The position numbers and the translations under genes were made by a program. A DNA stretch of 64,000 nucleotides from Alphaproteobacteria bacterium (GTDB lineage: Bacteria; Pseudomonadota; Alphaproteobacteria; Micropepsales; Micropepsaceae): contig JAGWNK010000012.1 in the NCBI GenBank assembly GCA_028871345.1, forward strand, positions 1-64,000, in the 5' to 3' direction. Of the stretch, positions 55,912 to 64,000 are shown in pieces (the stretch's first letter is position 1; each line of letters begins with the position of its first letter). The notes beneath the pieces are model-generated. The model was not told the origin of the DNA. It worked only from the letters and a program-made list of their open reading frames with translations, and did not search any database.

Positions 55912-58179
55912 ATGACCGCAGGGTTGCGCCTTCCGGCAGTCATCCTCTTCACCGCGCCGTTGTTGTTCTCGGGCATGGCGGCCGCTCCAACCCCGCCGAC
56001 ACCATTGTCGTTGATCCCCGAACCCGTGCAGATCGTCATGGGTGAGGGCGCCTTCGCCTTGTCGGCGGACACCAGGGTCGTGTGCGTCCCCGCCGACAGG
56101 CGCTGCGACTGGAGCGCGAAATACCTCTCCAATCTGCTGCAGCGTACACGTGGCATGTCGTTGGGACGCCCGGGCCATTCATCCAAAACCGACGTCATCG
56201 TCTTCCGCCGACAACGAGGCGTACGGGATCCCGAAGGCTACCGCCTGCGTGTGCGCCCCGGCGCCGTAGTTGTCTCGGCCGCCACCAACGCGGGCCTCTT
56301 CTACGGTGCGGTAACCCTGTGGCAGCTGGCGACCCAGACCCGCGGTGCCGCGACCCGTATCGACATTCCGGCGCTGGACATCGTCGATTCACCGCGCTTC
56401 GCCTGGCGCGGCGTTCTTTTGGATTCGGCGCGGCACTATCAGTCGCCGACCTTCATCAAGTCGTTCATCGACGCCATGGCGTTGCACAAGCTGAATGTCC
56501 TGCAATGGCATCTGACGGACGATCAGGGCTGGCGTCTGCAGATCCGGCGGTATCCCCGGCTGACATCGGTTGGCGCCTGGCGCCTGGCGCCGGATGGCGC
56601 GCGGTATGGCGGCTTCTACACCCAGACCGAGGTTCGTGACATCGTTGCCTATGCCCGCGAACGGCACGTCACCATTGTCCCTGAGATCGAGATGCCGGGG
56701 CATTCGCTGGCCGCGATTGTCGCCTATCCCGGGCTCGCCTCGATACCGCATCCACCAACCAGGGTGTCCGGCGACTGGGGCATCTTTCCCTATCTCTACA
56801 AACCCGACCCGGCGACCTTCCGCTTCCTGGAAAACGTCCTCAACGAAGTGATGGCGTTGTTCCCCGGTCGCATCATCCATGTCGGCGGCGACGAGGCGGT
56901 CAAGGACCAGTGGAATGCGTCGCCGCGTGTCCAACAGCAGATGAGGCGCCTGCACATCGCGAGCGCCGACGATCTGCAAGCCTATTTTATCGACCATATC
57001 GGCAGGTATCTTGAGGCCCATGGTCGTCGTTTGGCGGGCTGGGACGAAATCCTCAACAGGCATCTGGCGAGAAATGCGATCGTGACCTCCTGGCACAGTG
57101 TCGACAGTGCGGTGGAAGGGGCGAAGCTCGGCCATGACGTCGTGCTGTCGCCGTCTCCCACGCTGTATTTCGACAATTGCCAGGCGAACGCGGCCGATGT
57201 GCCACCGTGCCGCGGCACGGTGGTCACGCTGCAGGATGTCTACGCCTTCGATCCGACGCCGCGCGCGCTCGACGCCATGCAGCAGAAGCATATCCTCGGC
57301 GTCCAGGCCAACATCTGGACGGAACACATCCGCTCGGACGATCTCGTCGGCTATGCGGCATTCCCGCGCGCCGCCGCGCTGGCCGAGATGGCATGGACGC
57401 CGCAGGCCGGTCGCGACTGGCGGGGATTCCTGGCGCGTCTGCCGGGCCAGCTCGATCGTTATCAAGATCTCGGCCTGGTCTACTCGGACAGCGCCTTGAA
57501 GGTCGCTGTGGCGGCGGAGCCGTCTGGAGGCGGCGCCAGACTATCGCTGTCAAATCAGGCCGGTTTCGGGACCATCCGCGACGCGCTGAACGGCGCAGCG
57601 CCGACCACCGGGTCTCAAGCTTATACCGGCCCGTTCGAGGTCGGGCTGCCTGCTCGCATATCCGCCGCAGCCTTTAGTGATGACCGCGCGCTCACGACGC
57701 CCACGATACAGATGATCGATGCGGCATCGATCCTGAGGCGCGACAGTCACCAGATGCGGCAGTGCACCGACGATCTTCCACTTTCCTTGCAGGTCGGCAG
57801 CGACACGGTCATGGTCAATGTCATGAACCCCTGCTGGGTCTACCGCGGGCTCGATCTTACGAGCATCGCGGGCTTCGATGCCGCCGTGGCGCAGCGGCCG
57901 TTCAACTTCCAGATCGGCAAAGATGTGGCCAAGATTCCGCTCTATCCGGACGCGGCGCCGGACGGTCAGCTCGAGATCCGCCTCGACACCTGCAAGGGAG
58001 AACTTCTGGCCATGTTGCCCTTGGCCTCGGCTATGGGCCGCGGTTCGCCAAGCGAGCTTCATGCTGCGATCTCGCCCCACGCGGGAGTCCACGACTTGTG
58101 CTTCCTCTTCGCCCGCCGCGGCATCGATCCCGTATGGCTGCTCGATTGGGTGCAACCTCTATCCGCGCGGCAGGAGTAG
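55912..58179 (+). CDS. GH20 beta-N-acetylhexosaminidase, exported
   Basis: 755 residues. Signal sequence (RLPAVILFTAPLLFSGMAAA), a GH20b N-terminal domain, then the catalytic barrel: NVLQWHLTDDQGWRLQIRRY, HVTIVPEIEMPGHSLA, and HVGGDEAV with D327-E328, the substrate-assisted catalytic pair. A C-terminal beta-sandwich extension with four Cys follows. Releases terminal GlcNAc from chito-oligomers in the periplasm. ATG 55912 has no clear RBS; GTG 55870 with GGGGGTGAG upstream is an alternative. Only 3 bases separate it from the PTS gene, so hydrolysis and uptake are coupled. Confidence 0.9.
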   Translation: MTAGLRLPAVILFTAPLLFSGMAAAPTPPTPLSLIPEPVQIVMGEGAFALSADTRVVCVPADRRCDWSAKYLSNLLQRTRGMSLGRPGHSSKTDVIVFRRQRGVRDPEGYRLRVRPGAVVVSAATNAGLFYGAVTLWQLATQTRGAATRIDIPALDIVDSPRFAWRGVLLDSARHYQSPTFIKSFIDAMALHKLNVLQWHLTDDQGWRLQIRRYPRLTSVGAWRLAPDGARYGGFYTQTEVRDIVAYARERHVTIVPEIEMPGHSLAAIVAYPGLASIPHPPTRVSGDWGIFPYLYKPDPATFRFLENVLNEVMALFPGRIIHVGGDEAVKDQWNASPRVQQQMRRLHIASADDLQAYFIDHIGRYLEAHGRRLAGWDEILNRHLARNAIVTSWHSVDSAVEGAKLGHDVVLSPSPTLYFDNCQANAADVPPCRGTVVTLQDVYAFDPTPRALDAMQQKHILGVQANIWTEHIRSDDLVGYAAFPRAAALAEMAWTPQAGRDWRGFLARLPGQLDRYQDLGLVYSDSALKVAVAAEPSGGGARLSLSNQAGFGTIRDALNGAAPTTGSQAYTGPFEVGLPARISAAAFSDDRALTTPTIQMIDAASILRRDSHQMRQCTDDLPLSLQVGSDTVMVNVMNPCWVYRGLDLTSIAGFDAAVAQRPFNFQIGKDVAKIPLYPDAAPDGQLEIRLDTCKGELLAMLPLASAMGRGSPSELHAAISPHAGVHDLCFLFARRGIDPVWLLDWVQPLSARQE

Positions 58180-58182
58180 GCG

Positions 58183-60639
58183 GTGGTCAGTCTCGTGCTT
58201 CTCGCGCCGCTGGAGGGCTGGGTCTCGCCGCTCGAGGAAGTCCCCGACCCGGTGTTCTCCGACAAGGTGATGGGAGACGGTCTCGCCATCGATCCCACAA
58301 ACACGACGGTCTTTGCACCCTGTGACGGCATCGTGGCCACTCTCGCGAAGCATGCGGTGATGATTCGAGCCGCCTGCGGCGCGGAAATCCTCATCCACGT
58401 CGGGCTCGAGACCGTGGCTCTTGCCGGCCGCGGATTCCGCCAGCGCGTGGGTGAAGGACAGGCCGTCAAGGCGGGCGATCCTCTGCTCGATTTTGATCTG
58501 GAATTCCTTGCCGCCCATGCGAAGAGCCTGATTTCCCCCGTCATTGTCGCCAATGGCGAAGCCTTTGCCATCACCAGGCGTCGTGGAGACTGCGAAGCCA
58601 AGGTCGGCGATGTTCTGATGGAGCTTGAATCCGTCGCACCTGCGGGAAAATCGTCCGGGGACGCATCGCAGCCTGCCTCTCGCCAGGTCGTCATCGCCGC
58701 GACGCACGGGCTGCACGCGCGTCCGGCTGCTTTGGTTGCGGCTTCCGCCAAGCCTTTCCAGGCGGAGATCATGGTGACCGCAGGCGCGCGACAGGCCAAT
58801 GCCAAGAGCGCGATGGCCTTGATGACGTTGGGGACGAAGCACGGCGACACGCTGACGATCGCGGCCCGGGGCGCGGACGCCGCGCAGGCTGCAGACGCAG
58901 TCGCCCTGGCCATCGCGCGGCTGCCGGACGAGCCGGTGATAGTGCCCGTTGCAAGAACGGTTGCGTCCCCCCAATCCCGATCGCAGACGATCATTCACGG
59001 CATTGGCGCCGCGCCGGGCATCGCTGTCGGTCACATCTTCCATCTGCGGGCGGCGGACGTCGCAGTCGCCGCCGAGGGCAAAGGTCTGGCACACGAGGCT
59101 GCAGAATTGCGCCGCGCGGTCTCTGCGGTCAAAGAGCGCCTCCAGAAAGCCGCGGCGGCCGGCGACCCGGCGCATCGTGGGATCGCGACCGCGCATATCG
59201 CCCTGCTCGAAGATGCCGAGTTGCAGCAGGTCGCGCTCAGGGCAATCGAAATGGGAAGCAGCGCCGCCTTCGCCTGGCGGCAGGCGGTGCGCGGCTATGT
59301 TGACATTCTGCGCGCCGCCGATGACGAACTGCTGCGCGAGCGGGCGTCCGATCTTCTCGATCTCGAACGACAGATGCTCGGTGTGCTGACCGGCGAAGGG
59401 CCACGGCCTATCCCGCCGCCGTCAGCGGTGCTGGTGGCCGACGAGATTTTTCCGTCCGATCTGCTCGGGTTCCAGTCATCGAGGCCTGCGGGCATCGCGA
59501 CGTCGCGGGGCGGCGCGACGTCTCACGCCGCAATCCTGGCGGCCGGCATGGGCATCCCCGCACTGGTCGGAGCGGGTACGGACTTGCTGCGGGCGGAAGA
59601 CGGTGCGCTGGTCGTATTGAACGCCGACGAAGGTTGGCTCGATCTCAATCCCGGCGAGGAAGCCAGGCGCGCCGCGGAAGACTCCGTCGCACGCGCCGCG
59701 AAGCGACGCGTCGAAGCGTTGGCGATGGCCGGCCAGGAATGTCACACCGCGGATGGCGTGCGCATCGAGGTCTTCGCCAATCTGGGCAAGGGCGGTGCCC
59801 GCGAAGCCGTGCAGCTCGGCGCCGAAGGGTGTGGACTGCTGCGCACCGAGTTCCTCTTTATGGATCGCACTGCGCCACCCGACGAGGACGAGCAGTACAC
59901 ACTGTACAAAGCCGCTGCGGAAGCCCTGGGCGGACGCGAGCTCGTCCTGCGCACCTTCGACATCGGTGCCGACAAGCCGGCGCCCTATCTGGCGTTTCCC
60001 CCCGAGGAGAATCCGGCGCTGGGCATCCGCGGCGTCCGCACGGCTCTTATGCGGCCGGAGCTCCTTCGCACACAGCTGCGGGCCGCGGCTCGCGTAGGCT
60101 GCAAGATCATGCTGCCGATGATCGCCTCGGTCGACGAGGTCGTATCGGTTCGCGCGATCCTCGATGAGGCATGCCGCGAGCTCGGCGTCACGCCTCCGCC
60201 ACTTGGTATCATGATCGAGACCCCCGCTTCCGCCCTGCTGGCCGACCGGCTGGCCCGTGTGGCGGACTTCTTCTCCATCGGGACGAATGATCTGACGCAA
60301 TACACCCTGGCGATGGACCGCGGCCACCGTGATCTGGCGGCGCGGCTCGACGCGCTACACCCCGCCGTGTTGCGCCTGATCGCCCAGACTGTGCAGATGG
60401 CGACAGGCAAGCCTGTCGGCGTGTGCGGCGGGCTCGCTGCGGAGATGCCGGCCGTGCCCGTGCTGCTCGGGCTCGGCATCGGCAGGCTCTCCGTTCCCGC
60501 AGGCGCGATCCCCAATCTCAAGTCCGCGATCCGGACGCTTGCCCTCGAAGATTGCCGGGCGGTCGCGGAGCAGGCCCTCACGCTCGACTCGGCGCAGACC
60601 GTCCGCGCCATGGTCCGCCAACGCTTCTCCTGGTGCTGA
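58183..60639 (+). CDS. PTS multiphosphoryl transfer protein: EIIA(Glc-type)-HPr-EI fusion
   Basis: 818 residues from GTG 58183. EIIA-Glc-like domain (1-~150) with H57 and phospho-acceptor H72 (ILIHVGLETV); HPr (168-~252) with H178 (THGLHARPAA); EI (268-818) with H448 (SRGGATSHAAILAAG), GCGLLRTEFLFM and the PEP-binding C-terminal barrel (RTFDIGADKPAPYL; FSIGTNDLTQYTLAMDRG). One polypeptide thus carries phosphate from PEP to NagE's EIIB. Stop and NagE start are 14 bases apart. Confidence 0.95.
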   Translation: MVSLVLLAPLEGWVSPLEEVPDPVFSDKVMGDGLAIDPTNTTVFAPCDGIVATLAKHAVMIRAACGAEILIHVGLETVALAGRGFRQRVGEGQAVKAGDPLLDFDLEFLAAHAKSLISPVIVANGEAFAITRRRGDCEAKVGDVLMELESVAPAGKSSGDASQPASRQVVIAATHGLHARPAALVAASAKPFQAEIMVTAGARQANAKSAMALMTLGTKHGDTLTIAARGADAAQAADAVALAIARLPDEPVIVPVARTVASPQSRSQTIIHGIGAAPGIAVGHIFHLRAADVAVAAEGKGLAHEAAELRRAVSAVKERLQKAAAAGDPAHRGIATAHIALLEDAELQQVALRAIEMGSSAAFAWRQAVRGYVDILRAADDELLRERASDLLDLERQMLGVLTGEGPRPIPPPSAVLVADEIFPSDLLGFQSSRPAGIATSRGGATSHAAILAAGMGIPALVGAGTDLLRAEDGALVVLNADEGWLDLNPGEEARRAAEDSVARAAKRRVEALAMAGQECHTADGVRIEVFANLGKGGAREAVQLGAEGCGLLRTEFLFMDRTAPPDEDEQYTLYKAAAEALGGRELVLRTFDIGADKPAPYLAFPPEENPALGIRGVRTALMRPELLRTQLRAAARVGCKIMLPMIASVDEVVSVRAILDEACRELGVTPPPLGIMIETPASALLADRLARVADFFSIGTNDLTQYTLAMDRGHRDLAARLDALHPAVLRLIAQTVQMATGKPVGVCGGLAAEMPAVPVLLGLGIGRLSVPAGAIPNLKSAIRTLALEDCRAVAEQALTLDSAQTVRAMVRQRFSWC

Positions 60640-60653
60640 AGAAAGGCCCGCCG

Positions 60654-62429
60654 ATGAAATCGACCGTCGAAATCCTGCAGCCTCTCGGTCGCGCCTTGAT
60701 GCTGCCGATCGCGGTATTGCCGGTCGCAGGCATCCTGCTGCGGCTAGGCCAACCGGACGTTTTGAACATTGCTTTCATCGCGGCGGCCGGCAACGCGATC
60801 TTCTCCAATCTCGGTCTGTTGTTTGCGGCCGGCGTCGCCGTCGGGCTTGCGCGCGAGAATCACGGAGCGGCCGGCCTGGCCGGTGTCGTCTGCTTTCTTG
60901 TGGCGACCGAAGGCGCCAAGGCCCTGATGAGCGTACCAGTCGAAGCGACTGCGGGCTACTTGGGCACCGGGACGTTGGGAACCGCGCCGCAGCTTGCCGC
61001 CGATGCGTTCAAGAGCGGCGTAATCTTCAAACTCGGTGTGCCGATCGGCATCACCTCCGGCCTGATCGCTGGTTGGCTCTACAACCGCTTCCACGACGTC
61101 CGACTTCCCGAATATCTGGCTTTCTTCGGCGGACGTCGCTTCGTGCCTATCGTCGCGGGCTTCTCGGCGCTGCTACTTGCGCTTCTGATCGGCCTGAGCT
61201 GGGCCGGCATCTCGCACGGCATGGACGCCGCCAGTCACGCGGTCCTCAAGCTCGGTGCTTTCGGCCTCTTTATATATGGCGCAGTGAACCGGCTTCTTAT
61301 CGTTACCGGCCTGCACCATATCCTGAACAACATCGCCTGGTTCATGCTTGGCGATTATCACGGTGTCACAGGCGACCTGAAGCGGTTCTTTGCGGGCGAT
61401 CCTACGGCCGGCGCCTTCATGTCGGGCTTCTTCCCGGTGATGATGTTCGGACTGCCTGGCGCTTGCCTGGCGATGTATCACTGCGCCCGTCCCGAGCGGC
61501 GCAAGGAGGTGGGCGGGCTGCTCGCCTCGATGGCACTCACGGCATTTCTTACCGGCGTCACCGAGCCAATCGAATTCAGTTTCATGTTCCTGGCACCGCC
61601 GCTCTACGCGATCCACGCGGTGCTCACCGGAGTCGCCATGGTCGTGATGAACGCGCTCGACGTTCACTTGGGTTTCGGCTTTTCGGCCGGGGTGTTCGAT
61701 TACATCATCAATTTCGGCAAAGCGACGCATCCGCTGATGCTTCTGCCGGTCGGAGCCGCATATGCGGCACTGTATTACGGCATCTTCCGACTCGCGATCC
61801 AGCATTTCGACCTCAAGACGGTGGGCCGAGAGGATGCAGACATTGTCCCCGCGCCGATCGTCGATGCGCAGGGCCGCGGGAGCGTCTACGTCGATGCGCT
61901 CGGCGGCGCCGCCAATCTGCAGAGCGTCGATGCTTGTACCACCCGGCTGCGCCTGACCGTGCGATCCTCGATGGCCATCGACGAGCCGCGCCTGCGCGCG
62001 CTTGGCGCCCGTGGCTTCGTACGGCCGTCGCCCACTTCGCTGCAGGTCGTAGTAGGTCCCGCAGCCGATCAGATCGCCGGTGAGATCCGGGCGTCGCTGC
62101 CGCAGGCCGGGGGACGGTCGGTGCCATCGCCCGCCATGTCCGCCGCCAGGCCGGCCGAGCCGGCGACCGCGGGTGTTGTAGCGGCCTCACCCGAGGCCGA
62201 GGTTCTTCTCAAAGGCCTTGGCGGCCGCGCCAACGTCCTTTCCTTGTCGGCGTCCTCCAGCCGCCTGATGGTGGAACTCTTCAACATGGCGCTGCTCGAT
62301 GAGGGCGCCTTGCGCGCCGCCGGCGCGCGTTCGGTGGTGAAGCTGAAAAGCAGCGTGCAGATCGTCATGGGTCCGCAGGCGGAAGCCTTGGCGGCCGGCC
62401 TCAGGTCGGCGCTTGATGCGACGCGTTGA
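60654..62429 (+). CDS. nagE: N-acetylglucosamine PTS permease EIIC-EIIB with extra EIIB-like domain
   Basis: 591 residues. EIIC (1-~390) with the GlcNAc/glucose-family segments LGRALMLPIAVLPVAGILLR, GLHHILNNIAWFMLGDY, FGLPGACLAMYHCARPERRK and TGVTEPIEFSFMFLAP. EIIB (~405-485) with phospho-acceptor C428 (SVDACTTRLRL). A Pro/Ala linker leads to a second EIIB-like domain (~515-590: LGGRANVLSLSASSSRL; KLKSSVQIVMGPQAEAL) in which the Cys is replaced by S534. E. coli NagE has EIIA in this position. Imports and phosphorylates GlcNAc. RBS GAAAGG before ATG 60654. Confidence 0.92.
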   Translation: MKSTVEILQPLGRALMLPIAVLPVAGILLRLGQPDVLNIAFIAAAGNAIFSNLGLLFAAGVAVGLARENHGAAGLAGVVCFLVATEGAKALMSVPVEATAGYLGTGTLGTAPQLAADAFKSGVIFKLGVPIGITSGLIAGWLYNRFHDVRLPEYLAFFGGRRFVPIVAGFSALLLALLIGLSWAGISHGMDAASHAVLKLGAFGLFIYGAVNRLLIVTGLHHILNNIAWFMLGDYHGVTGDLKRFFAGDPTAGAFMSGFFPVMMFGLPGACLAMYHCARPERRKEVGGLLASMALTAFLTGVTEPIEFSFMFLAPPLYAIHAVLTGVAMVVMNALDVHLGFGFSAGVFDYIINFGKATHPLMLLPVGAAYAALYYGIFRLAIQHFDLKTVGREDADIVPAPIVDAQGRGSVYVDALGGAANLQSVDACTTRLRLTVRSSMAIDEPRLRALGARGFVRPSPTSLQVVVGPAADQIAGEIRASLPQAGGRSVPSPAMSAARPAEPATAGVVAASPEAEVLLKGLGGRANVLSLSASSSRLMVELFNMALLDEGALRAAGARSVVKLKSSVQIVMGPQAEALAAGLRSALDATR

Positions 62430-62528
62430 GCAATCCGCGGGTACCGTGCGTTCGTTGCCTGTCTCAGCCGTGAAGATGGCAATGGAGCCCGCCGCGAGAC
62501 CGGCCCCAAAGCATCCGGCGTCCGGGTG

Positions 62529-63758
<1,230 letters not shown>

Positions 63759-63766
63759 GCGAACCT

Positions 63767-63795
63767 GCCCGGGCGCGTTGTTGGCGCGCCCGGGC
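63767..63795 (-). promoter_or_regulatory. Hairpin between Shine-Dalgarno and start codon of rtcB
   Basis: Perfect 11-bp stem GCCCGGGCGCG/CGCGCCCGGGC with a 7-base loop. On the mRNA strand a strong AGAGGAG(G) ends at the foot of the stem (63802-63795) and the ATG comes 8 bases after the other foot. If folded, the hairpin would bring the distant Shine-Dalgarno to normal distance; a weak AGG near the ATG remains. Confidence 0.65.
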
Positions 63796-63823
63796 CTCCT
63801 CTTGCGTTTGTTGATGGAACGCT

Positions 63824-64000
63824 TCAGTGCGGCGTCGTTTCCTGCGCCGCGATCCAGGCGATGATGGCCTCCGAAAAACCGTCGACGCGCTGCCACGCTC
63901 CGCTGCCGACGCCATGCTGGTAGGAGGCGACGTTGACCATCGTCGCCTTGCCCTTCGGCGCCGGAACGCGGTCATGCGCCTGCTCGTCGGTGAAGACGAT
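63824..64000 (-). CDS. C-terminal end of Ro60/TROVE-domain RNA-binding protein (partial)
   Basis: The frame enters from the right edge and ends at TGA 63826-63824, 58 residues: IVFTDEQAHDRVPAPKGKAT, then MVNVASYQHGVGSGAWQRVD and GFSEAIIAWIAAQETTPH. FTDEQ is the last metal-site (MIDAS) motif of the von Willebrand-A half, and NVASYQ.GVG...W..(I/V)DGFSE is the Ro60/Rsr C-terminal signature. Ro proteins bind misfolded and Y RNAs and work with exoribonucleases. Too short to judge the rest. Upstream of rtcB in the same direction. Confidence 0.88.
   Translation of the reverse strand: MVFTDEQAHDRVPAPKGKATMVNVASYQHGVGSGAWQRVDGFSEAIIAWIAAQETTPH

Overview
The window comes from a GC-rich alphaproteobacterium. 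The signs are a complete head-tail cluster in the gene order of the Rhodobacter capsulatus gene transfer agent (GTA), a TonB-dependent receptor of the Caulobacter/Xanthomonas type, a degP-response regulator-kinase-glnE run, and a Rrf2-type NO regulator with three-domain DUF2249 neighbours. My guess is a Rhizomicrobium/Micropepsales- or Caulobacterales-like lineage; this is an impression from gene content, not a computed placement.

Layout. 1-17.9 kb: GTA structural cluster from small terminase (g1) through terminase, portal, protease, capsid, connectors, tail tube, tail chaperones, short tape measure, distal tail, Fe-S hub, NlpC peptidase and the very large g15, followed by a tail fibre, an M15 murein peptidase and a three-helix holin. 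There is no integrase, repressor or replication gene. The cluster is peppered with palindromic intergenic repeats absent from the rest of the window. 17.9-34.9 kb: housekeeping and envelope-stress genes: two paralogous secreted basic/His-rich proteins, a PepSY-like protein with a PhoPQ-like two-component system, an outer-membrane barrel, a CoA-transferase, a lipoprotein, ccmE, degP with a second two-component system, glnE and tRNA-Gly(GCC). 35.2-40.9 kb: a nitric-oxide module with a heme-copper-oxidase-like membrane protein, DUF2249 and DUF59 proteins, NsrR and a quinol-type NO reductase. 41.0-62.4 kb: a chitin/GlcNAc locus. 62.5-64 kb: rtcB and the end of a Ro60/TROVE gene (RNA repair).

How the chitin locus works. 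A leftward seven-gene operon (nagR, nagB-II, nagA, GH18 chitinase, MFS permease, nucleotidyltransferase-phosphomutase fusion, chitobiose phosphorylase) has overlapping or almost touching genes. Facing right are the TonB receptor and, after an antisense TPR-sulfotransferase gene, a second operon of GH20 hexosaminidase, EIIA-HPr-EI and NagE. Chitin oligomers would enter through the receptor and be cut by GH18. Chitobiose would then either be imported intact by the MFS protein and phosphorolysed to GlcNAc-1-P plus GlcNAc, with the mutase giving GlcNAc-6-P, or be hydrolysed in the periplasm by GH20 and taken up by the PTS as GlcNAc-6-P. NagA and NagB-II finish both routes. Matching direct-repeat operators lie in both divergent promoters of nagR and the receptor.

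Most notable: a perfect X XXY YYZ slippery heptamer joining the two GTA tail chaperones; the repeat family that repeatedly supplies the leader of GTA genes and is also translated inside two of them; the phosphorolytic chitobiose operon with an unusual fusion enzyme; a NagE with a second, cysteine-less EIIB domain; and a hairpin separating the Shine-Dalgarno from the rtcB start codon.
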